DNA of 64,000 nt from Arthrobacter sp. zg-Y820 (GCF_030142155.1 NZ_CP126247.1:3472001-3536000); one strand, 5' to 3'. Positions 8,167-16,982 are shown, counted from the first letter of the stretch. A program made the numbers and translations. The notes: generated from the sequence alone by a model not told the origin.

Positions 8167-9969
8167 ATGGCTGAAACGTCGCAGGCCCTGCTGGATCAGT
8201 CAGTCGAAAATTGGCTGAGGAACCTCGACGCCGCACTGAAAACCCGGAACGCCGCGGCCGCGGCCGAACTTTTCGCAGAAGACGGCCTCTGGCGGGATTT
8301 CGTCTCCTTCACCTGGAACCTGAAAACACTCGAAGGACGCGAACAGATCGCCGGCATGCTCAATGCCGTTCTCGAGGAGACTGATCCGGGCGCCTGGGAA
8401 CTGGCAGAACCCGCAACCGGAACTCCGGAGCTGACTGAAGCTTGGATCACCTTCGAAACCGGGGCGGCAACCGGGTGGGGCCACCTGCGGCTGCGAGACG
8501 GCAAAGCGTGGACCCTGCTCACCACCATGCAGGAGCTCAAGGGATACGAGGAGCCGACGGGCGTCCGCCGCCCCAAGGGAGTGGAACACACCATTCGCCG
8601 CGGACGTCAGTCATGGCTGGAGGAAAAGGCCGAGCACAACGCCAGGCTGGGCCGCGAGGAACAGCCGTACTGCGTTATTGTCGGCGGCGGCCAGGGCGGA
8701 ATCGGTTTGGCCGCCAGGCTGCGGCGCCTGAACGTCCCCACCATCGTCATCGAACGAAATGACCGGGCCGGCGACTCCTGGCGCAACCGCTACAAATCCC
8801 TCGCCCTGCATGACCCGGTCTGGTATGACCACCTGCCCTACCTGAAGTTCCCCGACGACTGGCCGGTTTTCGCGCCCAAGGACAAGATTGGGGATTGGCT
8901 GGAGCATTACACCGCCATCATGGAACTGGACTACTGGTCCGGAACCGAATGCCTGAACGCACGGTTCGATGACGACAGCGGAACATGGGAACTGAAAGTC
9001 CGGCGCCACGGCGAGGACATCACGCTCCGGCCGCAGCAATTGGTCTTTGCGCTCGGCGTCTCCGGTTATCCCAATACCCCGGAGTTCGACGGCGCCAAGG
9101 CCTTTCTGGGCGAGCAGTACCATTCCTCGCAGTACCCGGGCGGCGGGGACCAGTCGGGCCGCAAGGCGCTGGTTATCGGCTCCAACAATTCCGCCCACGA
9201 CATCGCGGCCGATCTTTGGGAACACGGCGCCGATGTCACCATGGTCCAGCGGTCCTCAACCCATGTGGTGCGCAGCGACTCGCTCATGGAATTCGCCCTT
9301 GGCGGCCTCTATTCCGAGGCCGCGCTGGCTGCCGGCGTCACCACTGAAAAGGCGGACATGCTCTTCGCATCCCTCCCCTATCGGATCCTGCCGGAAGCGC
9401 AGATTCCCATTTATCAACAGATCGCCGAACACGACGCCGAGTACTACAACCAGCTCCGCGATGCCGGCTTCGATCTGGATTTTGGCGAGGACGGCTCAGG
9501 CCTGTTCCTGAAGTACCTGCGGCGCGGGTCCGGCTACTACATCGACGTCGGTGCCTCTCAGCTGCTCATCGACGGCCGGGTTAAGCTCCAGCGCGGGCAG
9601 GTGGCCAAGCTGACCGGCAACGGCGTGGTGCTGGACGACGGTTCGGAGCTGGACGCCGACGTGATTGTTTACGCCACCGGATACGGCTCCATGAACAACT
9701 GGCTGGCCGACCTGATTTCCCCAGAGGTCGCAGACCGGGTGGGAAGATGCTGGGGCTATGGCTCGGACACGATCAAGGATCCCGGCCCGTGGGAAGGGGA
9801 GCTGCGCAACATGTGGAAGCCGACCAACGTGGAGAACCTCTGGATCCATGGCGGCAACCTGCACCAAAGCAGGCATTACTCCATTTTCCTGGCCTTGCAG
9901 CTCAAAGCACGGATGGAAGGCCTGCCCACTCCGGTCTACGGACTGCAGCCGTCCCACCATCTACGCTGA
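8167..9969 (+). CDS. NTF2-like domain fused to a flavin-containing monooxygenase
   Basis: 600 aa. Residues about 10-135 form an NTF2/SnoaL-like domain (WLRNLDAALKTRNAAAAAEL, FAEDGLWRD). After a linker comes a class B flavoprotein monooxygenase: FAD motif IVGGGQGGIGLAARL (about 175-190), FLGEQYHSSQYP as the Baeyer-Villiger/FMO fingerprint region, NADPH motif VIGSNNSAHDIAADL, and a C-terminal DVIVYATGYGS motif. AGGAG sits 6 bases before the ATG; upstream in-frame codons are low in coding character. The enzyme probably oxygenates a small ketone, amine or sulfide using NADPH and O2, substrate unknown. The fusion is a known architecture in actinobacteria and fungi. Confidence 0.9.
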   Translation: MAETSQALLDQSVENWLRNLDAALKTRNAAAAAELFAEDGLWRDFVSFTWNLKTLEGREQIAGMLNAVLEETDPGAWELAEPATGTPELTEAWITFETGAATGWGHLRLRDGKAWTLLTTMQELKGYEEPTGVRRPKGVEHTIRRGRQSWLEEKAEHNARLGREEQPYCVIVGGGQGGIGLAARLRRLNVPTIVIERNDRAGDSWRNRYKSLALHDPVWYDHLPYLKFPDDWPVFAPKDKIGDWLEHYTAIMELDYWSGTECLNARFDDDSGTWELKVRRHGEDITLRPQQLVFALGVSGYPNTPEFDGAKAFLGEQYHSSQYPGGGDQSGRKALVIGSNNSAHDIAADLWEHGADVTMVQRSSTHVVRSDSLMEFALGGLYSEAALAAGVTTEKADMLFASLPYRILPEAQIPIYQQIAEHDAEYYNQLRDAGFDLDFGEDGSGLFLKYLRRGSGYYIDVGASQLLIDGRVKLQRGQVAKLTGNGVVLDDGSELDADVIVYATGYGSMNNWLADLISPEVADRVGRCWGYGSDTIKDPGPWEGELRNMWKPTNVENLWIHGGNLHQSRHYSIFLALQLKARMEGLPTPVYGLQPSHHLR

Positions 9970-10043
9970 GCCACCGGAATGAGCTGGCACGACGAATGCC
10001 CGCCCCCTGTGCCGGCAGGCCCGACGTTCGATAAGCTATCGGC

Positions 10044-10850
10044 ATGCTGAAGAGACTGGCGAAGAAAGTCGCTGTGGCAGCACTGATTTTTACGGCCTTG
10101 GCCGCTGGCCTGGCCGCTGTCCTGGGTTATGGATTCCTGCAACTGCTTCAGACGGCAGTTTTCGGCGACGACGGCGACCCCTCGATCCTGTCGTTCGTCG
10201 CCGCCTTCATCACGCCGCCGCTGTTCATCGGTGCCGCGGTGCTGCTGGGCCTGGGAGTCCGCGCGCAGAGGCGCCGCACGCGGACCGCCCGGAACCGCCG
10301 CGATGATGCCGCGGCGCAGGCCGAGGCCTGGCGCCGGCTGTACCTACGCCGTGACGACCTGCTGGTGAAGTGGTCACGCTACGAAACCGACGTCTCGCTG
10401 ATGATCGATTATCCGGTGATGACTGACTACTCCGACTCCGTCATCCGCGAGGTCATCGTCGCCATGCAGGGCATTCGGGCGGCTGAGGCTGAAGCCCTGG
10501 ACCTTGGCCGCGGCCGGGCTGAGAATTCGAAGCTCCGCCGTGCCGTGGACCGCTTCGAGGTAGCCTTCGTCACGGCTGAAAAGTACGCCCGGCGCTGCGG
10601 ACAGTCGAAGCTCAGCGACTCCGAGCGCAGCAAGCTCGCCACTGCACGGCAAGCCCTGAACATCATCCTCGACGGAGCAGCCACACCGTCGGAGGTCGAC
10701 GCCGCCTATCGCAGCCTGCGCGGCTCGCTGCGCGGAATCATCGACCTGCCGGACTCCGCCGTCGCCGATCTGGAAGCGCACACCAGGCAGGCCCTGGGCG
10801 TGCACCCGCACGGCTCAACGGCTGCATCCGCCGCCAGCCGCGCGGCCTAA
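10044..10850 (+). CDS. Two-helix membrane protein with a cytoplasmic helical domain
   Basis: 268 aa. Helices at about residues 9-30 (VAVAALIFTALAAGLAAVLGY) and 50-73 (FVAAFITPPLFIGAAVLLGLG) are followed by an Arg-rich stretch (RAQRRRTRTARNRR) and a soluble helical domain containing YETDVSLMIDYPVMTDYSDS. That segment resembles a widespread, uncharacterised actinobacterial protein family. Function unknown. Confidence 0.7.
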   Translation: MLKRLAKKVAVAALIFTALAAGLAAVLGYGFLQLLQTAVFGDDGDPSILSFVAAFITPPLFIGAAVLLGLGVRAQRRRTRTARNRRDDAAAQAEAWRRLYLRRDDLLVKWSRYETDVSLMIDYPVMTDYSDSVIREVIVAMQGIRAAEAEALDLGRGRAENSKLRRAVDRFEVAFVTAEKYARRCGQSKLSDSERSKLATARQALNIILDGAATPSEVDAAYRSLRGSLRGIIDLPDSAVADLEAHTRQALGVHPHGSTAASAASRAA

Positions 10851-10890
10851 CGGGTTCATCCCGCCGCGGGGACGCCGCGAGGGGACGCCG

Positions 10891-11139
10891 CTAGCTGCGT
10901 TCTTCGTCTTCCCTTTCGCGCGGATACTCATCCTCATCGCTGTTCGCTGCCCCGCCGTCGGCGTCCTGCTCCAACCTGTCGGCCTCGGACCCGTCAGGCC
11001 GCAGCGGATCTCCATGCGGGCGCACCGGGTCCTGAATCCCCGTGTCCTCCTGTGCCTCCGGGACAACGGAAGCCTGCTGCTCAAGGACATCGGCTTCATT
11101 CTGCGCCGCTGTTGCGGGACGGTCATTCGGAGTGGACAT
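10891..11139 (-). CDS. Small acidic protein, unknown function
   Basis: 82 aa, very rich in Asp, Glu and Gln, with no membrane segment. EADVLEQQASVV and the later EADRLEQDADGG are an imperfect internal repeat. Similar short acidic proteins with EADVxEQ repeats are common in Arthrobacter and have no known role. AAGGAG lies 7 bases before the ATG at 11137-11139. The longer frame upstream is rejected because it would cross this ribosome-binding site and a 14-bp palindrome. Confidence 0.65.
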   Translation of the reverse strand: MSTPNDRPATAAQNEADVLEQQASVVPEAQEDTGIQDPVRPHGDPLRPDGSEADRLEQDADGGAANSDEDEYPREREDEERS

Positions 11140-11175
11140 CGTTCTGCTCCTTTTGCTGGAGGGAATTCTTAAATT

Positions 11176-11189
11176 GTAAGCCGGCTTAC
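11176..11189. promoter_or_regulatory. 14-bp perfect palindrome between small acidic gene and galT
   Basis: GTAAGCCGGCTTAC is a perfect 14-base palindrome in the 128-base divergent intergenic region, 37 bases from the acidic-protein start and 79 bases from galT. Position and symmetry suit an operator for a dimeric regulator. No regulator gene is adjacent, so the assignment is inference. Confidence 0.35.
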
Positions 11190-11267
11190 CAGGTTGTCCG
11201 CAGGGCATGAGCGCAAACACCTTGGGATAGTCTGTGACTTCCGAGCGATCGGCAGACGAAGGAATCC

Positions 11268-12410
11268 ATGACAGTCTCCACCAGTACGCGGCTCTCCGAC
11301 GGCCGGGAACTCATCTACTTTGATGCTGCGGAGGACACCGCCCGCCGGCGGGCAGCCGCCCCGGCGGACCGCCGAGGACTGCCGGCCCGGCCGGGCAACG
11401 GAACCGCCAGGTACGACGCCCTCACCGGAGAGTGGATCGCCGTCGCCGCGCACCGCCAGTCGCGCACCCACCTGCCGCCCGCCGACCAGTGCCCCCTGTG
11501 CCCGTCCTCGCCGTCGCGCGCTTCGGAGATCCCAGCCGAAGACTACGAGGTGGTGGTCTTCGAAAACCGTTTCCCCTCCTTCGGCCCGGAGCTGGGCGTC
11601 CTGCCGGACAACCCGTCCTGGGGCACGACGGCGCCGGCATACGGACGCTGCGAGGTGGTGGCCTTCGATTCGGCACACGAGGGCTCCTTCGGTTCGCTGT
11701 CCCCCGGGCGTGCCCGCACCGTCGTCGATGCCTGGGCCCACCGCACCGAGGCGCTGTCAGCGATGCAGGGCATCCGGCAGGTGTTCTGCTTTGAGAACCG
11801 CGGGGCGGATATCGGCGTCACCCTGCTGCATCCGCACGGACAGATTTACGCCTATCCGTTCCTTCCCCCGCGCTCGGCAGTCATGGCGCAGCAGGCTGCC
11901 GCCTTTTTTGAAGCCTCGGGCGGCCGGCAGACCCTGGTGGGTGCGGCGTTGGACGCGGAGCGGAGCTCCGGGGACCGGATGATCCTCGAGGGCCGGCATT
12001 TCAGTGCCTTTGTGCCGTTTGCCGCCCGGTGGCCGCTGGAAGTTCATTTGGTGCCGCACCGCCAGGTTGCCGACCTTGCCGATCTGCGCGACGACGAGCG
12101 GGATGACCTGACATCCGTCTACCTTGACCTGCTGGCCCGGGTCGACGGGCTGTATTCCACGCCCACCCCGTACATTGCGGCGTGGCATCAGGCGCCGCTG
12201 GACGCCCGGTTCCGCGCGGCGAGCCGCCTGCACCTGCAGCTCACCTCGCCGCGCCGGGCCGAGGACAAACTCAAGTTCCTGGCCGGCTCCGAGGCGGCCA
12301 TGGGAGCTTTCATCAACGACACCATCCCCGAGCAGGTGGCCGCGAACCTGCGTGCCGCCGCTCCCGCTTGCGCCGGCACGGCGCAGGCCGCCGGAAAGGC
12401 CCTGGCATGA
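11268..12410 (+). CDS. galT: Galactose-1-phosphate uridylyltransferase
   Basis: 380 aa. Transfers UMP from UDP-glucose to galactose-1-phosphate in the Leloir pathway. The active-site triad is in LLHPHGQIYAYPF (nucleophile His in HPHGQ); a Zn-site Cys pair is in CPLCPS; and VVFENRFPSF, the family motif before the first domain closes, is present. A C-terminal WHQAPLD/LHLQL segment completes the second half. AAGGAATCC precedes the ATG. Its stop overlaps the galK start by 4 bases (ATGA), so the two are translationally coupled. No galE or permease is in the window. Confidence 0.95.
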   Translation: MTVSTSTRLSDGRELIYFDAAEDTARRRAAAPADRRGLPARPGNGTARYDALTGEWIAVAAHRQSRTHLPPADQCPLCPSSPSRASEIPAEDYEVVVFENRFPSFGPELGVLPDNPSWGTTAPAYGRCEVVAFDSAHEGSFGSLSPGRARTVVDAWAHRTEALSAMQGIRQVFCFENRGADIGVTLLHPHGQIYAYPFLPPRSAVMAQQAAAFFEASGGRQTLVGAALDAERSSGDRMILEGRHFSAFVPFAARWPLEVHLVPHRQVADLADLRDDERDDLTSVYLDLLARVDGLYSTPTPYIAAWHQAPLDARFRAASRLHLQLTSPRRAEDKLKFLAGSEAAMGAFINDTIPEQVAANLRAAAPACAGTAQAAGKALA

Positions 12411-13564
12411 CGCTTTCCGCCCCGGAATTGGTTACCGCTTTCACCAACCGTTTCGGTCGGGAGCCGGCGGGCGTCTGGTCCGCCCCCGGACGGGTCAACC
12501 TGATCGGTGAGCACACCGACTACAACGACGGGTTTGTGCTGCCTTTCGCCATTAACCGCTCGACGTCGGTGGCGGCGGCACCGCGCCGGGACCGCACCAC
12601 GCAGGTGCATTCGGCGTTCAACGGCGGAAGCACTGTCAGCGCGAGCCTGGACGACCTGCAGGCGGGCAGCATCCAGGGCTGGGCGGCCTACCCGCTGGGC
12701 GTGCTGTGGGCGTTCGAGGACCACGGCGCCCGGGTTCCCGGCGTCGACCTGTATCTGGATTCGGATGTGCCGGTCGGTGCCGGGCTCTCCTCCTCGGCGG
12801 CCCTGGAGTGCGCCGTGGCCGTCATGGCCAACGAGCTCTCCGACGCCGGGCTGACCGGACCGGAGCTTGCCGCGCTGGGCCAGCGCGCCGAGAACCTGAT
12901 GGTCGGCGCACCCACCGGCATCATGGACCAGTCCGCGTCCCTGCTCGGCGAGGAAGGGCACGCGGTTTTCCTGGACTGCCGGACCCGGGAAGCGCAGCTG
13001 GTGCCGCTGGATCTGGCCGGCAACGGCCTCACCCTGCTGGTGATCGACACCAGGGTCAGTCACGAGCATTCCACCGGCGGATACGCCGCCCGGCGGACCT
13101 CCTGCGAGCGCGGCGCCGAGGCCATGGGCGTCGCCGCACTGCGCGACCTCTCCCTCGCTGACCTCACGGCTGCCGCGGGCATTTTGGATGAGGAGACCTT
13201 CCGCCGCGTCCGGCACATAGTGACGGAGAACGACCGCGTCCTGGCCGCCGTCGACGTCCTGCGCGGGCAAGGCCCCGCCGGGCTCGGCGCCCTCCTCAAC
13301 GAGAGCCATGCGTCCATGCGGGACGACTTTGAGATTTCCTGTCCGGAGCTGGACCTGGCCGTGGACACCGCACTCAGCGCCGGTGCGCTGGGCGCCAGGA
13401 TGACCGGCGGCGGCTTCGGCGGCTCGGCCATCGCGCTGGTCAACAGCGACGACGCCGACGCCGTCACCGCCGCGGTAACGGCCGCGTTCACCGCGGCCGG
13501 CTACACCGCACCGGCTGTCTTCACGGTGCTGCCCGCCGCCGGTGCCGGACGGGTGCAGGGCTAG
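12407..13564 (+). CDS. galK: Galactokinase
   Basis: 385 aa. ATP-dependent phosphorylation of galactose, the step before GalT. The galactokinase signature GRVNLIGEHTDYNDGFVLP is at residues 25-43, the GHMP ATP loop VPVGAGLSSSAALE at about 123-136, and the third motif MTGGGFGGSAIAL near residue 333. Length is normal for the family. The ATG overlaps the galT stop. The stop codon TAG shares CTAG with the stop of the convergent gene, so the two genes overlap by 3 bases. Confidence 0.96.
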   Translation: MTLSAPELVTAFTNRFGREPAGVWSAPGRVNLIGEHTDYNDGFVLPFAINRSTSVAAAPRRDRTTQVHSAFNGGSTVSASLDDLQAGSIQGWAAYPLGVLWAFEDHGARVPGVDLYLDSDVPVGAGLSSSAALECAVAVMANELSDAGLTGPELAALGQRAENLMVGAPTGIMDQSASLLGEEGHAVFLDCRTREAQLVPLDLAGNGLTLLVIDTRVSHEHSTGGYAARRTSCERGAEAMGVAALRDLSLADLTAAAGILDEETFRRVRHIVTENDRVLAAVDVLRGQGPAGLGALLNESHASMRDDFEISCPELDLAVDTALSAGALGARMTGGGFGGSAIALVNSDDADAVTAAVTAAFTAAGYTAPAVFTVLPAAGAGRVQG

Positions 13565-14502
13565 GAGGCGTCCGGGCCGCCGGAAACGAAGAACGGGGCC
13601 AGGTCGCCGTAAGGGTTCACGGCCGTTTCGTCGTCGAACCCGTCGAACTGCTGGCGCAGGCCGATCACGGCGCGGGCCCCTTCATCTGTGATGGTGGTGT
13701 CCCGGGCAATACCCCAGGGGCCCAGTTCGGCGTCCAGCACCAGACGCGCGTCGGGCTTCGACAGTCCGCGCACATCGGCCACCACGTCCACGGCGTCGTT
13801 CCGATGGGCCGGATCCAGCACCCAGGCCAGTGCCGCCTCGTAGCTTTCGCGGAAGCGCACGGCGACGTCCCGGTGTGCGGAGTACCAGTCCCCGTTCCAA
13901 GCGGCCACGGAACCCAGATAGGGCATGCCGAGTGCTGACTCATCGGCGAGCTGGTTCATCCCCTGTTCCCGTGCGAGCACCTCGAGGCCGTCGCTCAGCA
14001 GCGTGGCCGAGGCGTAGCCGTCAGTCATGCGCCGGTAGCGTTCGGCCACCCCGCCCTGGCTGACCACCGTGTAGTCGGAGTCCCGACGGAGGCCGGCCTT
14101 GTCCAGGATCGAGTACATGACGTACGCATAACCGCTGTCCCTGGCATCCACCGCCACCTCGCCGCCGTGCACGGCCTCCAGCGACGTAATCTCCGGCGGA
14201 CTGACCGCTGTCAGTTCCATGCCCAGGTCCAGGGCAAAATCGGCCATAACGTACAGCGGGCTGCCGTAGTCGTTGGAGGCGTTGCAGCGGTAATTGACCA
14301 CGTTGTCCCAGGCGGTCTGCAGGACCTCGTAGTGTCCCGCGGCGAAGTCCCGAAACTGCTGGTCCGAGGACTGCACCTGTTCGTACACCACGTGCACGTC
14401 GTTGTCCCTGAAGAATCCCTTTTTCTCTCCCGCTGCCAATGCGGGAGAAAGTGAAAAGACTCCCATCCTCAGGGGATTCGAGCTGCTCCCTGGCTGTGAC
14501 AT
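13561..14502 (-). CDS. Solute-binding-like protein (NMT1/SsuA type) lacking a signal peptide
   Basis: 313 aa. The fold signature of NMT1/THI5 or SsuA-type binding proteins is visible: FSLSPALAAGEKKGFFRDNDV, FAAGHYEVLQTAWDNVVNY, GGEVAVDARDSGYAYVMY, and VAVRFRESYEAALAWVLDP. Unlike true periplasmic or lipoprotein receptors, it starts MSQPGSSSNPLRMGVF with no hydrophobic signal and no lipobox Cys, and no ABC permease or ATPase is adjacent. It may therefore be a cytoplasmic enzyme or ligand sensor of this fold. No clear ribosome-binding site is visible at the ATG at 14500-14502; the upstream codons do not add a signal sequence. Confidence 0.75.
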   Translation of the reverse strand: MSQPGSSSNPLRMGVFSLSPALAAGEKKGFFRDNDVHVVYEQVQSSDQQFRDFAAGHYEVLQTAWDNVVNYRCNASNDYGSPLYVMADFALDLGMELTAVSPPEITSLEAVHGGEVAVDARDSGYAYVMYSILDKAGLRRDSDYTVVSQGGVAERYRRMTDGYASATLLSDGLEVLAREQGMNQLADESALGMPYLGSVAAWNGDWYSAHRDVAVRFRESYEAALAWVLDPAHRNDAVDVVADVRGLSKPDARLVLDAELGPWGIARDTTITDEGARAVIGLRQQFDGFDDETAVNPYGDLAPFFVSGGPDAS

Positions 14503-14679
14503 CTCAGGTCCTTTGATCGCTCGGAGTTAACCCCCACAACCAGCCTAGGGAGCCGGACCTGGTTGCGAAAGGATGCAGCGCTAACGGGCGGCGCCGGCCC
14601 TTGCACAGGCCCGGTAGCCTGCGGCTATGCATCTAAAACGCCGCGCCGCCCTGCTTGCGGGAATACGGGATAACCGGGG

Positions 14680-15171
14680 TCAGCGGCTGGCGGTTCCCCG
14701 CCTGGATTCCAGCAGCGGTGGTATCCAGGCATCGCACAAAGATCCGGTCACCCACGAATACACCGTTTTATGCACGACATCCACCACGGTTTCATCTGTC
14801 GGCCAGGAGGCCGGAGGAGCGCCGACGCCCGTGGCATTTTCCAAGGTCTGATCCGTGGCCAGCCGCACCACGGTGTGGGTGCTGTTGGCCACCGGTCCGC
14901 GGATGCCGGTGACTGACCAGACACCCCGCAGCGCACCAAGCACCGCGCCGGTGCCCCAGTGCATGGCGTGATTCCACACAGGCGGGCGGGCGCCGTCGTC
15001 GGGCTTTTGGCCCAGCAGTGTCAGCAGCGTGCGGGCCGGCACATACGAATTGGGCCGGGACGTGACCAGCTGCTCCACCTTTTCGCCGGCCGTCATCACC
15101 GCCACGCCTGCCAGCCCCGCCACTGTCCCCGTACCTGCCGCCTTGAGCAGCATCCGTCCGCGGCCTGCCAT
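14680..15171 (-). CDS. DUF1440-like small membrane-associated protein
   Basis: 163 aa. A first hydrophobic helix (AAGTGTVAGLAGVAVMTAGEK) is followed by ARTLLTLLGQKP, WNHAMHWGTGAVLGALRGVWS and a third hydrophobic segment near the C-terminus. The pattern resembles the YagU/DUF1440 type of inner membrane proteins but is only distantly recognisable. The ATG at 15169-15171 is preceded by GGGAGGTCAACC. The 177 bases from 14503 to 14679 hold no gene that I can see. Confidence 0.65.
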   Translation of the reverse strand: MAGRGRMLLKAAGTGTVAGLAGVAVMTAGEKVEQLVTSRPNSYVPARTLLTLLGQKPDDGARPPVWNHAMHWGTGAVLGALRGVWSVTGIRGPVANSTHTVVRLATDQTLENATGVGAPPASWPTDETVVDVVHKTVYSWVTGSLCDAWIPPLLESRRGTASR

Positions 15172-15250
15172 GGTTGACCTCCCCTGTCCGGTTTGGGCTG
15201 ATTGGAATCCAGCGTAAGAGATCAGCGGCAGGATCGGGCACACTGAAAGC

Positions 15251-15607
15251 ATGAGCGTGCACTCCAAGATTAAAACCGCCGAATTGGAACTTCTCGCCTC
15301 GACGACGCGGAGCAATGCAGAGCGGGTGGGAGAACTGCTGCATCCGGAGTTTGTGGAAGTTGGGCGTTCCGGGCGCAGGTGGACCCGCGGGGAAGTCATT
15401 AGAGCCCTGAGCCGCGAAGACAGGCGTCCAACGCCGGAAGCGGATGAATGGGCCTTCGCGGACCTCGCTCCGGACCTCGTTCTTGTCACCTACCGGCTGC
15501 GCGCGGGCACCCGCCAGAGCCGGCACGCGTCGGTGTGGGACACGTCGGCCCCTGCGCTCCGGCTGCGCTACCACCAGGGAACAGTGATTCCGCTGGAGTT
15601 CCAGTAG
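15251..15607 (+). CDS. DUF4440/NTF2-like protein
   Basis: 118 aa. The pattern ELELLASTTRSNAERVGELLHPEFVEVGRSGRRW then RHASVWDTSAPALRLRYHQG is that of DUF4440 members of the NTF2-like superfamily, small cone-shaped proteins that bind ligands or catalyse isomerisation. No catalytic residue can be assigned. It sits between the divergent DUF1440-like gene and the tmRNA gene, which lies on the opposite strand. Confidence 0.8.
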   Translation: MSVHSKIKTAELELLASTTRSNAERVGELLHPEFVEVGRSGRRWTRGEVIRALSREDRRPTPEADEWAFADLAPDLVLVTYRLRAGTRQSRHASVWDTSAPALRLRYHQGTVIPLEFQ

Positions 15608-15662
15608 GCCGGAGTCCGTCCGGCGAGCGCTCCGGCACGAACCCCAGGGCTGCGCAGAACGC

Positions 15663-15694
15663 CGAAGGCCCGCCCGGGTACGGGCAGGCCTTCG
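15663..15694 (-). terminator. Stem-loop between tmRNA 3' end and DUF4440 gene
   Basis: CGAAGGCCCGCCCG and CGGGCAGGCCTTCG form a 14-bp stem with a single mismatch and a GGTA loop, 22 bases beyond the mature tmRNA 3' end. There is no U-tract, as is common for actinobacterial terminators. It can terminate tmRNA transcription and, being symmetric, may also end the convergent DUF4440 transcript. Confidence 0.7.
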
Positions 15695-15715
15695 AATTCC
15701 GGCAGGTGCCGGTCG

Positions 15716-16083
15716 TGGAGATGGGGGGAATCGAACCCCCGTCCGATGTTGTGTTGAAAGGGCTTCTCCGGGCGCAGTCTGCGTCGGATTTTCTTGGCCC
15801 CAGCCGTCGTACAGACGTGCGGCTGATCCGGGCCCAGCCGTTAAGGAGTCCCGAACACGCCAACGGCGGGCATGTTCAGCAGTGGCCCTCTAAATGACGC
15901 CAGGATCCGGAGCGAGAGCAACTCCGGGCTGACGGACTGTGCCTTACTGCTTAGGCAGCAAGGGCGAAGTCAGTGCGCATAGGTTTGGCACTTATTTTTT
16001 TGCAGAGAGCGTTTACGAGATAACTCTGCATCCTCGGCCCGCTTCCCCTGTCGCGGCAAACACCGTCGAAACCGATCATCCCC
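15716..16083 (-). ncRNA. ssrA: tmRNA (SsrA), tag AKPMRTDFALAA
   Basis: Trans-translation RNA that frees stalled ribosomes. Read on the minus strand, it starts GGGGATGATCGGTTTCGAC at 16083, the canonical 5' part of the tRNA-like domain. The tag frame GCC AAA CCT ATG CGC ACT GAC TTC GCC CTT GCT GCC TAA lies at 15951-15989 and encodes AKPMRTDFALAA. The T-arm GGACGGGGGTTCGATTCCCC lies near 15724-15744. GGGGATG pairs with CATCTCC (15717-15723), with discriminator A at 15716. The next bases are CGA, so the CCA end is not encoded. Length is 368 nt. Confidence 0.95.
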
Positions 16084-16222
16084 GTATTCAGTTGCCAAGG
16101 CCGTTCATTTACAAGGCCGCCGTTCCCGGCGTCCACACAGAATAACGCGCACCGCGCCGCGATGATTCCCGCTCCGGCCGAGGCATCTGCTGCTGCGGAC
16201 CAATCTGCAGGACAATGTCCCA

Positions 16223-16975
16223 ATGGACATCTCACGGCCCGCCGAGGATCCCGGAAACGCTGCCGGCACCAACACTGTCGGCACCGCCCCGCCGGAGCTG
16301 ACCACCGCCGCCGAACTGATCAGCCGGGCACGGACGTTGGCGGTCGGCGGCACCCGCCGGATCCTGGGCATCACGGGGGCGCCCGGAGCCGGCAAATCCA
16401 CCGTTGCCGCGCAACTCGTGAAGGCGCTGGGACCGGACATCGCCGTCTTGGTGCCGATGGACGGGTTTCATCTGGCCAACAGCATCCTGCGGGACCTGGG
16501 CCGCCACGGGCGCAAAGGAGCGCCGGACACGTTCGACGACGGCGGTTACGCGGCGCTGCTGCAGCGTCTGCGCTTCCAGCTGGCGGACGAACCGGTAATT
16601 TTTGCCCCTGATTTTCGGCGTGACCTGGAGGAATCGATCGGGTCTGCAATTTCCATTCCGCACACCGTTCCGCTGGTGGTCACGGAGGGCAACTATCTGC
16701 TGCTGCCCAACAGTTCCTGGCCGCGCGCCCGGGCGGCAATGGATGAGGTTTGGTATCTGGCAGCGGACGCCGCCGTCCGCCGGGAGCGCCTGATTCGCCG
16801 CCACGCACGGTTCGGCAAGTCACGGGCGGAGGCCCGCAAGTGGGCGTTGGGCAGCGACGAAGCCAACGCGCGCATCATCCGGCGCCACGCCCGCCGGGCC
16901 GACGTCGTAGTCCGGCTTGCCGACGCGGGCCGGGCCGCCGGCCACTCTTTTTCCGCTCCGCCAAGGGGTGGATAA
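16223..16975 (+). CDS. P-loop small-molecule kinase (uridine kinase/pantothenate kinase-like)
   Basis: 250 aa. Walker A GAPGAGKS at about residues 53-60 (in ILGITGAPGAGKSTVAAQLV), then VPMDGFHLANSILRD with the substrate-binding DGFH motif, FDDGGYAALLQRL, and LVVTEGNYLLLPNSSW, as in the PRK/uridine kinase/fructose-kinase-like (YggC-type) family annotated as nucleoside or nucleotide kinases. The terminal ADVVVRL is also typical. Substrate unknown, likely a sugar or nucleoside. AGGACAATGTCCC lies before the ATG. Confidence 0.85.
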   Translation: MDISRPAEDPGNAAGTNTVGTAPPELTTAAELISRARTLAVGGTRRILGITGAPGAGKSTVAAQLVKALGPDIAVLVPMDGFHLANSILRDLGRHGRKGAPDTFDDGGYAALLQRLRFQLADEPVIFAPDFRRDLEESIGSAISIPHTVPLVVTEGNYLLLPNSSWPRARAAMDEVWYLAADAAVRRERLIRRHARFGKSRAEARKWALGSDEANARIIRRHARRADVVVRLADAGRAAGHSFSAPPRGG

Positions 16976-16982
16976 TTTGGTT

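Noticed and set aside
15486..15863. Open frame on the minus strand over the tmRNA 3' part
   Set aside because: Overlaps the tmRNA tRNA-like domain and the terminator stem; not coding.
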